From Hordeum vulgare subsp. vulgare (Eukaryota; Streptophyta; Magnoliopsida; Poales; Poaceae): a stretch of 64,000 nt of DNA. The stretch's first letter is position 1; the number at the start of each line of letters is the position of its first letter. The notes below the pieces were generated by a model, which saw only the letters and a program-made list of their open reading frames with translations, was not told the origin of the DNA and searched no databases. The DNA lies in assembly GCF_904849725.1 (NCBI RefSeq), contig NC_058521.1, positions 559,384,176 through 559,448,175 of the forward strand. The letters run 5' to 3'. Made by a program: the position numbers and the translations under genes. Shown one piece after another: positions 1 through 12,006 of this stretch.

Positions 1-503
1 CTATAAATTCCTGAAAAATCCAAAACTCCGCGAGAGATCCAGGAAAATACTTTTCTGCCGATGCAAGCTTCTGTCTCCGCAAGATCCCATCTGGGGCACG
101 TTCTGGTGCCCTGTCGGAGGGGGATTCGGATACGTAGGGCTTCTTCTTCAACACCATGACCTCTCCGATGATGTGTGAGTAGTTCACCATAGACCTTCGG
201 GTCCATAGCTAGTAGCTAGATGCCTCTTCTCTCTCTTGGATCTTCAATACAAAGTTCTCCATGATCTTCATGGAGATGTATCCGATGTAATCTTCTTTTG
301 TGGTGTGTTTGTCGGGATCCGATGAATTGTGGATTTATGATCAGATTATCTATGAATCTTATTTGAGTTTCTTCTGATGTCTTATATGCATGATTTCATA
401 TCCTTGTAATTCTCTTCGAGTTGTGGGTTTTGTTTGGCCAACTTGATCTATGATTCTTGCAATGGGAGAAGTGCTTGGTTTTGGGTTCATACCGTGCGGT
501 GAC
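1..503 (+). repeat. Partial gypsy-type LTR, cut by window start
   Basis: This stretch is a second copy of the sequence at about 850-1353, starting at the TATA-like TATAAATT (2-9) and ending at GCGGTGAC just before a complete LTR begins at 504. It has no coding content. The copy at 850-1353 continues with CTCACCC, whereas this one is joined directly to TGATACGTC. It is either an LTR broken by the next one or part of a tandem duplication inside one LTR. The family resembles Triticeae Athila-group LTRs (Sabrina/WHAM/Fatima type), named from memory. Confidence 0.7.
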
Positions 504-2003
504 TGATACGTCTCCAACGTATCTATAATTTTTGATGGTTTCATGCTATTATCTTGTCAAACTTTGGATGTTTTGCATGCCTTTTTTATATTTTTTGGGA
601 CTAACTTATTAACTCAGTGCCAAGTGCCAGTTCATTTTTTCCATGTTTTTTACCCCTTTGAGAGGAGATTTTGAAACGGAGTCCAAACGGAAGAAAATCC
701 CCGAAAAGATTTTTTCTGGAACTGAAGAAGATCGGGAAGCTTGGGAGCCAAGGCAGGGGAGCCTCAGCGGCCCCACAAGCCCCCACCCCGCAGCCAGGGG
801 GGAGGCCGCGCCATCCAGGCTTGTGGGCCCCCTGACCTAGGGGTTGCGCCTATAAATTCCCTAAAATCCCAAAAAAATCAAGAGATCATCGCAATCACTT
901 TTCCGCCGCCACAAGCTTCTGTCTCCGCAAGATCCCATCTGGGGCATGTTCTGGTGCCCTGCCAGAGGGGGGATTCGGACATGGAGGGCTTCTCCATCAA
1001 CACCATGACCTCTCCGATGATGCGTGAGTAGTTCACCATAGACCTACGGGTCCATAGCCAGTAACTAGATGGCTTCTTCTCTCTCTTGGATCTTCAATAC
1101 GAAGTTTTCCATGATCTTCATGGAGATCTATCCGATGTAATCTTCTTTTGCGGTGTGTTTGTCGAGATCCGATGAATTGTGGATTTATGATCAGATTATC
1201 TATGAATCTTATTTGAGTTTCTTCTGATATCTCTTATGCATGATTTCATATCCTTGTAATTCTCTTCGAGTTGTGGGTTTTGTTTGGCCAACTAGATCTA
1301 TGATTCTTGCAATGGGAGAAGTGCTTGGTTTTGGGTTCATACCATGCGGTGACCTCACCCATTGACAAAAGGGGTAGCGAGGCACGCATCGTGTTGTTGC
1401 CATCAAGGGTAAAAATATGGGCTTTTCATCATTGGTTTGAGATTATCCCTCTACATCATGTCATCTTGCTTAAGGCGTTACTCTGTTTGTCATGAACTCA
1501 ATACACTAGATGCATGCTGGATAGCGGTAGATGTGTGGAGTAATAGTAGTAGATGTAGAAAGTATCGGTCTACTTGTCTCGGACGTGATGCCTATATGTA
1601 TGATCATTGCCTTAGATATCGTCATGACTTTGCGCGGTTCTATCAATTGCTCGACAGTAATTTGTTCACCCATCGTATTATTTTCTATTTTAAGAGAAGC
1701 CTCTAGTGAACACGATGGCCCTCGGGTCTACTTCACATCATATTTTCAGCCTTACACTTTTACTTCGTTGCACTTTTCGCCTTCAGATCTCACTTTGCAA
1801 TCAACCTTCAAGGGATTGACAACCCCTTTATAGCGTTGGGTGCAAGCTCGTTTGTATTTGCACAGGTACTCTGGACACTTGACTTCGATTCTCCTACTGG
1901 ATTGATACCTTGGTTCTCAAACTGAGGGAAATACTTACTGCTCCTATGCTGCATCACCCTTTCCTCTTCAAGGGAAAAACCAATGCAAGCTCAAGAGGCA
2001 GCA
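504..2003 (+). repeat. Full-length gypsy-type LTR (TGATACG...GGCAGCA)
   Basis: A 1500 bp LTR begins TGATACGTCTCC and ends GAGGCAGCA, so it has the expected TG...CA ends. A TATA-like TATAAATT lies at 851-858 and gives the + orientation. The sequence after 2004 is antisense Copia integrase-region sequence, so this LTR sits inside element E0. No internal gypsy region is present in the window, so it is a solo LTR or the 3' LTR of an element to the left. Short ORFs inside it have no recognisable domain and are not considered genes. Confidence 0.75.
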
Positions 2004-4110
2004 CTTCCGGATCTGAGATAGGAGGTATACCCAACTATTTTGGGTGTCCTATGAAGACGCATTTATCCGCTTTGGGTTTGAGCTTATTACGTTGAAACTT
2101 TTTCACATAAGTGTCGTAGCCCCAAAATTTTAAGAAACGACAACTTAGGTTTCTCCAAACCACGGTTCACACGGTGTCATCTCAACGGTATTACGTGGTG
2201 CCCTACTTAAAGTGAATGAGATTGTCTCTAATCCCTAACCCAAAAACGATAGTGGTAATTCGATAAGAGACATCATAGTATGCGCTATATCCAATAGGGC
2301 GCGGTTATGATGTTCGGACACACCATCATACTATGGTGCTCCAGGTGGCATGAGTTGCGAAACAATTTCCACATTGTCTTAACTGTGTACCAAAGTCGCA
2401 ACACAGATATTCATCTCTATGATCATATCATAAACATTTTTATCCTCTTGTCACGATGATCTTCACTCTGAAATAGCTCGAACTTTTCAATATCTCAGAC
2501 TTGTGATTCATCAAACAAATACTCGTGTATCTACTCAAATCGTCAGTGAAGTAAGAACATCACTCATTGGATTGCACACATCAAAATGTATTACTACCAA
2601 CAACTTACTTTCTTGTTCCATCTCACTGGAAAAACGAGGCCTTCACTCATCTTTACCACATGGTATGATTTGCATGCCTCAAGTGATTCAAAATCAAGTG
2701 AGTCCAAACGATCCATCTGCATGGAGTTTCTTCATGCGTTTATACAAATAGGCATGGTTTGCATGTCTCAAACGTTTCAAAAATGAGTGAGTACAAACAT
2801 CCATCAGCATGGATCTCCTTCATGCATTTGATACCAATATAACTCAAGTGGGAGTGCCACAAGTAAGTGGTACTATCATTACTACTTTGTATCTTTTGGC
2901 ATTAATATCATGAACATGTGTACCACTACGATCGAGATTCAATAAACCATTGAAGGTATTTATTCAAGGAAATAGAACAACCATTATTCTCTTTAAATGA
3001 ATAATCATATTGCAATAAACACGATCTAATCATATTCATTCTCAACACAAACACCAAATAACAATTATTTAGGTTTAACACTAATCCCGATGGTTGAGGG
3101 AGTGCCCGATGTTTTGATCACATCAACCTTGGAAACACTTCCAACACATATCGTCACGTTGCCTTTAGCTAGTCTCCATTTATTCCTTAGCTTTTATTTC
3201 GAGTTACTAACACCTAGCAACTGAACCGGTATCTAATACACTCGTGCTACTAGGAGTACTAGTAAAGTACACATCAATATCATCTATATCCAATATACTT
3301 CTGTCGACTTTGTCAGCCTTCTCATCTACCAAGTATCCAAGGTAATTCCTCTTTAGTGACTGTTCCCCTCATTACAAAAGCACTTATTCTCGGGTTTGGG
3401 TTCAACGTTGGGTCTCTTCACTAGAGCAGCAACTGGTTTGCCGTTTCATGAACTATCCCTTCTTGCCCTTGCCCTTCTTGAAACTAGTGTTTTACTAACC
3501 ATCAACAATTGATGCTCCTTTTTTGATTTCTACTTTCGTGGTGTCAAACATCGCGAATAGCTCAAGGATCACCATATCTATCCCTAATCTGTTATAGTTC
3601 ATCACGAAGCTCTAGTAGCTTGGTGGCACTGACTTCGGAGAACCATCACTATCTCATCTCGAAGATCAACTCCCATTTGATTCAAGTGATTGTATCACTC
3701 GGACAATCTGAGCACATGCTCAACGATTGAGCTTTTCTCCCTTACATTATAGACAAAGAATCTTGTCGGAGGTCTCATACCTCTCAACAAGGGCACGATC
3801 ATGAAATCCCAATTTCATCTCTTGGAACATCTCATATGTCCCGTGACGTTCAAAATGTTTTTTGGCGCCTCAATTCTAAGCCGTTAAGCATTACACACTG
3901 AACTATCACGTAGTCATCAAAAACGTGTATGTAAGATGTTCACAACATCCACAGACGATGCTCGAGGTTCAGCACACCAAGCGGTGCATTAAGGACATAA
4001 GCCTTCTGCGCAGCAATGAGGACAATCCTCAGTTTACAGATCCAGTCCGTATAATTGCTACTATCATCTTTCAACTAAATTTTCTCTAGGAACATATCAA
4101 AAACAGTAGA
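2004..4110 (-). pseudogene. Element E0: degenerate BARE-like gag-pol relic
   Basis: Read on the minus strand, this is a badly decayed BARE-type polyprotein. The gag start region lies near 4110, the zinc-knuckle region near 3400-3480, the protease to pre-integrase region near 2940-3250 and integrase near 2004-2960. It aligns by eye with the better copy at 17937-21916. No long frame survives. The rest of pol (reverse transcriptase, RNase H) is missing because the gypsy LTR at 504-2003 interrupts the element in the integrase/linker region. The original gag start is replaced by the same altered sequence seen in elements A and #3, so gag was already lost in the ancestor of the three. Confidence 0.75.
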
Positions 4111-5353
4111 GCTGCAGCGCAAGCTACAACATAATTTGCAAGGACCTTTTGACTATCTTCATGATAATTGAGTTTAGCTAATCATATTACTAATAACCAC
4201 CACTCAAATAGACATCCCTGTAGTCATTCGAGTGGCGCATGATCCAAATTCACTAACTCAAGTCCGATCATCACGTGAGTTGAGTATAGTTTTAGTGGTG
4301 AAGATCTCCATGTTGATCATATCAACTATTTGATTCATGCTTGACCTTTCGGTCTCTTGTGTTCCGAGGCCATGTCTATACATGCTAGGCTCGTCAAGTT
4401 TAACCCGAGTGTTCCGCATGTGCAACTGTTTTGCACCCGTTGTATGTGAACATTAGGTCTATCACACCCGATCATCATGTGGTGTCTCGAAACGATGAAT
4501 TGTCGCAACGGTGCATAGTCGGGAAGAACACAATTTTATCTTGAAATTTTAGTGAGGGATCACCTTATAATGCTACCGTCGTTCTAAGCAAAATAAGGTG
4601 CATAAAAGGATTAACATCACATGCAAATCATAAGTGACATGATATGGCCATGATCTTGTGCTTCTTGATTTCCATCACCAAAGCACCGGCATGATCTTCA
4701 TCGTCACCGGCGCCACACCATGATCTCCATCATGGTGCCGCCATCGAGGTTGTCGTGCTATCTATGCTATTACTACTAAAGCTACTACCTGGCAATATAG
4801 TAAACGCATCTGCAAGCACAAACGTTAGTTTAAAGACAACCCTTGGGCTCCTGCCGGTTGCCGTAGATACGACGTGCAAGTCGATATTTAACTATTACAA
4901 CATGATCATCTCATACATCGAATATATCACATCATGTCTTTGGCCATATCACATCACATGCATACCCTGCAAAAACAAGTTAGATGTCCTCTCATTTGTT
5001 GTTGCATGTTTTACTTGACTGCTATGGGTATCTAGTATGATCGCATCTTACTTACGCAAAGCCACCACGGTGATATGCAAATTGCTATTTAACCTTCTCC
5101 AAGGACCGCCTCGGTCAAATCCAATTCAACTAAACTTGAAGAAACAGACACCCGCCAGTCATCTTTATGCAACAAGTTGCATGTCAGTCGATGAAACCGG
5201 TCTCTCGTAAGCGTACGAGTAAAGTTGGTCCAGGCCGCTTCAATCCAACAATACCGCCGAATCAAGAAAAGACTAAGGAGGGCAACAAATTGAACATCAA
5301 CGCCAACAAACTCTTTCGTGTTCTACTCGAGATTTTATCTACGCATGAACCTA
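4111..5353 (-). other. E0 untranslated leader
   Basis: This non-coding stretch matches the ~1.25 kb leader between the primer binding site and gag in the other BARE-like copies here (16679-17936, 57161-58400). It contains the conserved block near 5200-5300 and several short meaningless ORFs. In this family the leader carries packaging and dimerisation signals; I infer that role and cannot see it directly. Confidence 0.7.
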
Positions 5354-5366
5354 GCTCATGATGCCA
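5354..5366 (-). other. E0 primer binding site
   Basis: The minus-strand sequence TGGCATCATGAGC starts one base inside the 5' LTR end. It resembles the initiator-tRNA-Met complement TGGTATCAGAGC used by most plant Copia elements, with a T-to-C change and one extra T. The same variant appears in elements A, #1 and #3. Confidence 0.7.
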
Positions 5367-5367
5367 C

Positions 5368-5928
5368 TGTTGGGGAACGTTGCATGGGAAACAAAAAATT
5401 TCCTACGCACACGCAATACCTATCCATGGTGATGATCATCTACGAGAGGGGAGAGTGAATCTACATACCCTTGTAGATCGCTAAGCGGAAGCGTATATAA
5501 CGCGGTTGATGTAGTGGAACATCTTCGCGATCCAAATCGCAGCCCGTCCCGCGATCTCATCACGATCTGTCCCATGATCCCATCTCGATCCATCCCGATC
5601 TAGTGCCGAACGGACGGCACCTCCGTGGTCAGCACAAGTACAGCTCGACGATGATCTCCGCCTTCTTGATCCAGCAAGAGGGGTGAAGAGGTAGATGAGT
5701 TCTCCAACACGGCGGCATGGTGGTGGTGGTGGTGGTGGAGCTATTCCAGCAGGGCTTCACCTAAGCACCGCTGAAACTAGACTAGAAACAGATCTAGAGA
5801 GAGGGCGGTACGTGGCTATTTTTCTATGTCTCAAAAACCCTCAATTCCTCTAGTATATATAGGAGGGAAGGAGGGGAGGAGGCAGCCTAAAACCCTCAAG
5901 GTTTGGCCGAAATTGGAGGTGGAGTAAT
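5368..5928 (-). repeat. E0 5' LTR, first piece
   Basis: It starts on the + strand with TGTTGGGGAACG, the reverse complement of the BARE LTR 3' end, and runs to the border of solo LTR L1 at 5929. The remainder of the same LTR is found 54 kb away at 60191-61454. The GGAGT at 5921-5925 is repeated at 60191-60195 as the target-site duplication of L1. The two pieces together give ~1.82 kb, the same length as the intact LTR at 51304-53127. Confidence 0.85.
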
Positions 5929-6721
5929 TGTTGGAAATATGCCCTAGAGGCAATAATAAATTAGTTATTATTATATTTCTCTGTTCGTGATAATCATTTA
6001 TTATCCATGTTATAATTGTAATGATTTGAAACATAGATACATGTGTGGATACATAGATAAAACACTGTCCCTAGTAAGCCTCTAGTTGACTAGCTCATTG
6101 ATCAAAGATGGTCAAGGTTTCCTGACCATAGACAAGTGTTGTCGCTTGATAACGGGATCACATCATTAGGAGAAACATGTGATGGACTAGACCCAGACTA
6201 TGTACATAGCCTAGTGATCGTGTCATTTTATTGCTATTGTCTTCTACGTGTCAAGTATTTATTCCTATGACCATGAGATCATATAACTCACTGGCACTGG
6301 AGGAATACCTTGTGTGTATCAAACGTCACAACGTAAGTGGATGACTATAAAGGTGCTCTACAGGTATCTCCAAAGGTGTTCGTTGAGTTAGTATGGATCA
6401 AGACTGGGATTTGTCACTCCGTGTGATGGAGAGGTATCTCGGGACCCACTCAGTAATACAACATCACACACAAGCCTTGCAAGCAATGTGACTAAGTGTA
6501 AGTCACGTGATCTTGTATTACAGAACGAGTAAAGAGACTTGCCGATAACGATATTGAAATAGGTATGCGGATACCGACAATTGAATCTCGTGCAAGTAAC
6601 ATGCCGAAGGACAAAGGGAATGACATACGGGATTATATGAATCCTTGGCACTGATGTACAACCTATAAGATCTTCGGAGAATATGTAGGATCCAATATGG
6701 GCATCGAGGTCCCGCTATTGG
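5929..6721 (+). repeat. Solo LTR L1, first piece
   Basis: A BARE/Angela-type LTR of the subtype beginning TGTTGGAAATATG starts here and stops at 6721, where element A begins with a fresh TGTTGGAAATATG. The LTR resumes after element A at 12007. The three pieces of L1 (5929-6721, 12012-12955, 60099-60190, excluding TSDs) sum to 1829 bp, matching a complete LTR. No internal region belongs to it, so it is a solo LTR left by LTR-LTR recombination. Confidence 0.87.
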
Positions 6722-8228
6722 TGTTGGAAATATGCCCTAGAGGCAATAATAAATTAGTTATTATTATATTTCTTAGTTCATGATAATCGTTTATTATCCA
6801 TGCTATAATTGTATTGATTGGAAACACAATACTTGTGTGGATACATAGACAAAACACTGTCCCTAGTAAGCCTCTAGTTGACTAGCTCGTTGATCAAAGA
6901 TGGTCAAGGTTTCCTGGCCATAGGCAAGTGTTGTCACTTGATAACTGGATCACGTCATTAGGAGAATCACGTGATGGACTAGACCCAAACTAATAGACGT
7001 AGCATGTTGATCGTGTCATTTTGTTGCTACTGTTTTCTGCGTGTCAAGTATTTGTTCCTATGACCATGAGATCATATAACTCACTGACACCGGAGGAATG
7101 CTTTGTGTGTATCAAACGTCGCAACGTAACTGGGTGACTATAAAGATGCTCTACAGGTATATCCGAAGGTGTTCGTTGAGTTGGTATGGATCGAGACTGG
7201 GATTTGTCACTCCGTGTGACGGAGAGGTATCTCGGGGCCCACTCGGTAATACAACATCACACACAAGCCTTGCAAGCAATGTGACTTAGTGTAAGTTGCG
7301 GGATCTTGTATTGCGGAACGAGTAAAGAGACTTGCCGGTAAACGAGATTGAAATAGGTATACGGATACTGACGATCGAATCTCGGGCAAGTAACATACCG
7401 AAGGACAAAGGGAATGACATACGGGATTATATGAATCCTTGGCACTGAGGTTCAAACGATAAGATCTTCGTAGAATATGTAGGATCCAATATGGGCATCC
7501 AGGTCCCGCAATTGGATATTGACCGAGGAGTCTCTCGGGTCATGTCTACATAGTTCTCGAACCCGCAGGGTCTGCACACTTAAGGTCTGACGTTGTTTTA
7601 TGCGTATTTGAGTTATATGGTTGGTTACTGAATGTTGTTCGGAGTCCCAGATGAGATCACGGACGTCACGAGGGTTTCAGGAATGGTCCGGAAACGAAGA
7701 TTGATATATAGGATGACCTCATTTGATTACCGGAGGGTTTTCGGAGTTACCGGGAATGACGAATGGGTTCCGGGAGTTCACCGGGGGGGCAACCCACCCC
7801 GGGGAAGCCCATAGGCCTTGAGGGTGGCGCACCAGCCCTTAGTGGGCTGGTGGGACAGCCCAAAAGGGCCCTATGCGCATTAGAAGAAAAATCAAAGAGA
7901 AAGAAAGAAAAAAGGAGGAGGTGGGAAGGGAAGGAAGGACTCCCACCCACCAAACCAAGTCCAACTAGGTTTGGGGGGGAGACCTTCCCCCCTTGGCTCG
8001 GCCGACCCCCTTGGGGCTCCTTGAGCCCCAAGGCAAGGTCCCCTCTCTCCCACCTATATATACGGAGGGTTTAGGGCTGATTTACGACGACTTTTCCACG
8101 GCAGCCCGACCACATACCTCCACGGTTTTTCCTCTAGATCACTCATCCCCTCTCGTAGATGGACATCACCATGATAGGTCTTCGTGCGCGTAGGAAAATT
8201 TTTGTTTCCCATGCGACGTTCCCCAACA
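6722..8228 (+). repeat. Element A 5' LTR with 299 bp deletion
   Basis: The LTR runs from TGTTGGAAATATG to CCCCAACA. It has a TATA box at 8055-8062 and three inverted repeats just upstream (7830-7852, 7950-7974, 8009-8033). It lacks the R/U5 segment between two TAGATC hexamers: CCTCTAGATC runs directly into ACTCATCCCC near 8140-8150, whereas the element's own 3' LTR has 299 bp between them (11620-11918). The deletion probably arose by recombination or slippage at the 6 bp repeat. Confidence 0.87.
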
Positions 8229-8229
8229 G

Positions 8230-8242
8230 TGGCATCATGAGC
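8230..8242 (+). other. Element A primer binding site
   Basis: TGGCATCATGAGC lies one base after the 5' LTR end. It is the same variant of the initiator-tRNA-Met complement as in BARE copy #1 (16666-16678). Confidence 0.75.
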
Positions 8243-9494
8243 TAGGTTCATGCGTAGAATATCTTCTTGAGTAGAACACAAAAGTTTTTGTGGGCGGTGA
8301 TGTGCATTTTGCTGCCCTCCTTAGTCTTTTCTTGATTCCGCGGTATTGTTGGATCGAAGCGGCTCGGACCGACATTACTCGTACGCTTACAAGAGACTGG
8401 TCTCATCTCTACGAGTAACTTCGTTGCTCAAAGATGACTGGCGGGTATCAGTTTCTCCAACTTTAGTTGAATCGGATTTGACCGAGGAGGACCTTGGATG
8501 AGGTTAAATAGCAACTCATATATCTCCATTGTGGTGTTTGCGTAAGTAAGATGCGATCCAACTAGATACCCATGGTCACCACGTAAAACATGCAACAACA
8601 AAATTAGAGGACGTCTAACTTGTTTTTGCAGGGTATGCTTGTGATGTGATATGGCCAACGATGTGATGTGATATATTGGATGTATGAGATGATCATGTTG
8701 TAATAGATAATATCGACTTGCACGTCGATGGTACGGCAACCGGCAGGAGCCATAGGGTTGTCTTTATACTAACGTTTGTGCTTGCAGATGCGTTTACTAT
8801 TTTGCTAGGATGTAGCTTTAGTAGTAATAGCATGAGTAGCACAACAACCCCGATGGCGACACGTTGATGGAGATCATGATGATGGAGATCATGGTGTGAC
8901 GCCGGTGACAAGAAGATCGTGCCGGTGCTTTGGTGATGGAGATCAAGAAGCACGTGATGATGGCCATATCATGTCACTTATGAATTGCATGTGATGTTAT
9001 TCCTTTTTTGCACCTTATCTTGCTTAGAATGACGGTAGCATTATGAGGTGATCTCTCTCTAAAATTTCAAGACGAAATTGTGTTCTCCCCGACTGTGCAC
9101 CGTTGTGACAGTTCTTCGTTTCGAGACACCACGTGATGATCGGGTGTGATAGACTCAACGTTCACATACACCGGGTGCAAAACAGTTGCACACGCAGAAC
9201 ACTCGGGTTAAGATTGACGAGCCTAGCATGTGCAGACATGGCCTCGGAAGACATGAGACCGAAAGGTCGAGCATGAATCGTATAGTTGATATGATTAGCA
9301 TAGAGATGCTTACCACTGAAACTATTCTCGACTCACGTGATGATCGGACTTGAGATAGTGGATTTGGATCATGTACCACTCAAATGACTAGAGAGATGTA
9401 CTTTTTGAGTGGGAGTTCTTAAGTAATATGATTAATTGAACTAATTGTCATGAACATAGTCTAATGGTCTCTACGAATTACGATGTAGCTTGCG
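8243..9494 (+). other. Element A untranslated leader
   Basis: This 1.25 kb non-coding leader is closely similar to that of BARE #1 at 16679-17936, including the block near 8950-9190. It stays similar even though the following gag is destroyed, as expected if the leader RNA is still recognised in trans by another element's Gag. That reading is inference. Confidence 0.7.
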
Positions 9495-10886
9495 CTATAG
9501 CTCTACTGTTTTTATATGTTCCTAGAGAAAATTTAGTTGAAAGTCGATAGTAGCAAACTTTGCAGACTAAGTCTGTAAAACCGAGGATTGTCCTCGTTGC
9601 TGCGCAGAAGGCTTATGTCCTTAATGCACCACTCGGTGTGCTGCACCTCGAGCGTCGTCTGTGGATGCTGTGAGCATCCGACATACACGTTTCTGATGAC
9701 TACACGATAGTTCAGTGCAAAATACTTAATGACTTAGAAGCAAGGCGCCGAAAACGTTTTAAAACGTCACGGAACATAAGTGATGTTCTAAAGAGATGAA
9801 ATTGTGATTTCATGCTTGTGCCCTTGTTAAGAGGTACGAGACCTCCAACAAGATTCTTTGTCCACAAAGTAAAGGAGAAAAGCTCAATCGTTGAGCGTGT
9901 GCTCAGATTGTCTGAGTACGACAATCACTTGAATCAAGTGGGAGTTAATCTTCCAGATGAGATAGTGATGGTTCTCCAAAGTCACTGCCACCAAGCTGTG
10001 AGAGCTTCGTGATGAACTATAACATATCAAGGATAGATACAATGATCCTTGAGCGATTCGCGATGTTTGACACTGCGAAAGTAGAAATCAAGAAGGAGCA
10101 TCAATAGTTGATGGTTTGTAAAACCACTAAGTTTCAAGAAAGGCAAGGGCTAGAAGGGATACTTCGTGAAAAGGCAAAACAGTTGCTGCACTTATGAAGA
10201 GACCCAAGATTAAACCCAAACCCGAGACTAAGTGCTTCAGTAATGAGGGGAACAGTCACTGAGGCGGAGCAACTCTAGATACTTGGTTGATAAGAAGGCT
10301 GGCAAAAGTCGAAAGAAGTATATTTGATATACATGATGTTGATGTGTACTTTACTAGTACTCCTAGTAGCATGAGGTTATTGGATACCGGTTCGGTTGCT
10401 AAGTGATTAGTAACATGAAATGAAAGCTACGGCATAAATGGAGACTAGCAAAAGGCGAGGTGACGATACGTGTTGGAAGTGTTTCCAAGGTTGATATGAT
10501 CAAACGTCGCACGCTCCCTCTACCACCGGGATTGGTGTTAAACCTAAATAATCGTTATTTGGTGCTTGCGTTAAGCATGAACATGATTGGATCGTGTTTA
10601 TTGCAATACGATTATTCATTTAAAGAGAATAATGGTTATTCTATTTGCTTGAATAATCACCTTCAATGGTTTATTGAATCTCGATCGTAGTGTTACACAT
10701 TTTCATGATATTGGTGCCAAAAGATACAAGGTAATGATGATAGTACCACTTACTTGTGGCACTACCGCTTGAGTCATGTTAGTATAAATTGCATGAAGAG
10801 GCTCCATGCTGATGGATCTTTATATTCACCTGATTTTGAATCACTAGTGACATGCTAATCATACCACATGAGCAAGATATTATTTT
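9495..10886 (+). pseudogene. Element A gag-protease relic
   Basis: Fragments of the BARE polyprotein are recognisable in several frames. One open piece at 9812-10012 corresponds to the middle of Gag. Another at 10460-10690 corresponds to the region after the protease, around MTIRVGSVSKVD. The place where BARE #1 has its gag ATG (17937) carries a different AT-rich string ending GTTCCTAGAG, with no start codon. Multiple stops interrupt the rest. The relic ends at 10886, where the sequence jumps into LTR at CATACGGG. It encodes no usable protein. Confidence 0.8.
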
Positions 10887-12006
10887 CATACGGGATTATA
10901 TGAATCCTTGGCACTGAGGTTCAAACGATAAGATCTTCGTAGAATATGTAGGATCCAATATGGGCATCCAGGTCCCGCTATTGGATATTGACCGAGGAGT
11001 CTCTCGGGTCATGTCTACATAGTTCTCGAACCCGCAGGGTCTGCACACTTAAGGTTTGACGTTGTTTTATGCATATTTGAGTTATATGGTTGGTTACCGA
11101 ATGTTGTTAGGAGTCCCGGATGAGATCACGGACGTCACGAGGGTTTCCGTAATGGTCCAGAAACGAAGATTGATATATAGGATGACCTCATTTGATTACC
11201 GGAAGGTTTTCGGAGTTACCGGGAATGTACCGGGAATGACGAATGGGTTCCGGGAGTTCACCGGGGGGGCAACACACCCCGGGGAAGCCCATAGGCCTTG
11301 AGGGTGGCGCACCAGCCCTTAGTGGGCTGGTGGGACAGCCCAAAAGGGCCCTATCCGCATTAGAAGAAAAATCAAAGAGAAAGCAAAAAAAGGAGGAGGT
11401 GGGAAGGGAAGGAAGGACTCCCACCCACCAAACCAAGTCCAACTCGGTTTGGGGGGGGAGACCTTCCCCCCTTGGCTCGGACGACCCCCTTGGGGCTCCT
11501 TGAGCCCCAAGGCAAGGTCCCCTCTCTCCCACCTATATATACGGAGGTTTTAGGGCTGATTTACGACGACTTTTCCATGGCAGCCCGAGCACATACCTCC
11601 ACGGTTTTTCCTCTAGATCGCGTTTCTGCGGAGCTCGGGCGGATCCCTGCTGAGACAAGGTCATCACCAACCTCCGGAGGGCCTTCACGCTGCCGGAGAA
11701 CTCTTCTACCTCTCCATCTCTCTTGCTGGATCAAGAAGGCCGAGATCATCGTCGAGCTGTACGTGTGCTGAACGCGGAGGTGCCGTCCGTTCGGCACTAG
11801 ATCGTGGGACTGATCGCGGGATAGTTCGCGGGGCGGATCGAGGGACGTGAGGACGTTCCACTACATCAACCGCGTTCACTAACACTTCTGCTGTACGGTC
11901 TACAAGGGTACGTAGATCACTCATCCCCTCTCGTAGATGGACATCACCATGATAGGTCTTCGTGCGCGTAGGAAAATTTTTGTTTCTCATGCGACGTTCC
12001 CAAACA
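10887..12006 (+). repeat. Element A 3' LTR, 5' end missing
   Basis: LTR homology starts at CATACGGG, equivalent to 7418 of the 5' LTR, so about 696 bp of LTR start is missing together with the upstream internal region. The R/U5 part deleted from the 5' LTR is present here. It ends CCAAACA, a one-base change from CCCAACA, and is followed by the duplicated target GTTGG. Confidence 0.83.

Larger units (their letters stand above)
6722..12006 (+). mobile_element. BARE/Angela-type element A, internally deleted
   Basis: A Copia element inserted into L1, with TSD ATTGG (6717-6721) and GTTGG (12007-12011), one mismatch. Order: 5' LTR 6722-8228, primer binding site, leader, decayed gag and protease/pre-integrase region, then an abrupt switch at 10887 into the middle of the 3' LTR. 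Integrase, reverse transcriptase, RNase H, the polypurine tract and the first ~696 bp of the 3' LTR are missing. It cannot move by itself. Its decayed gag resembles those of E0 and #3. Confidence 0.87.
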
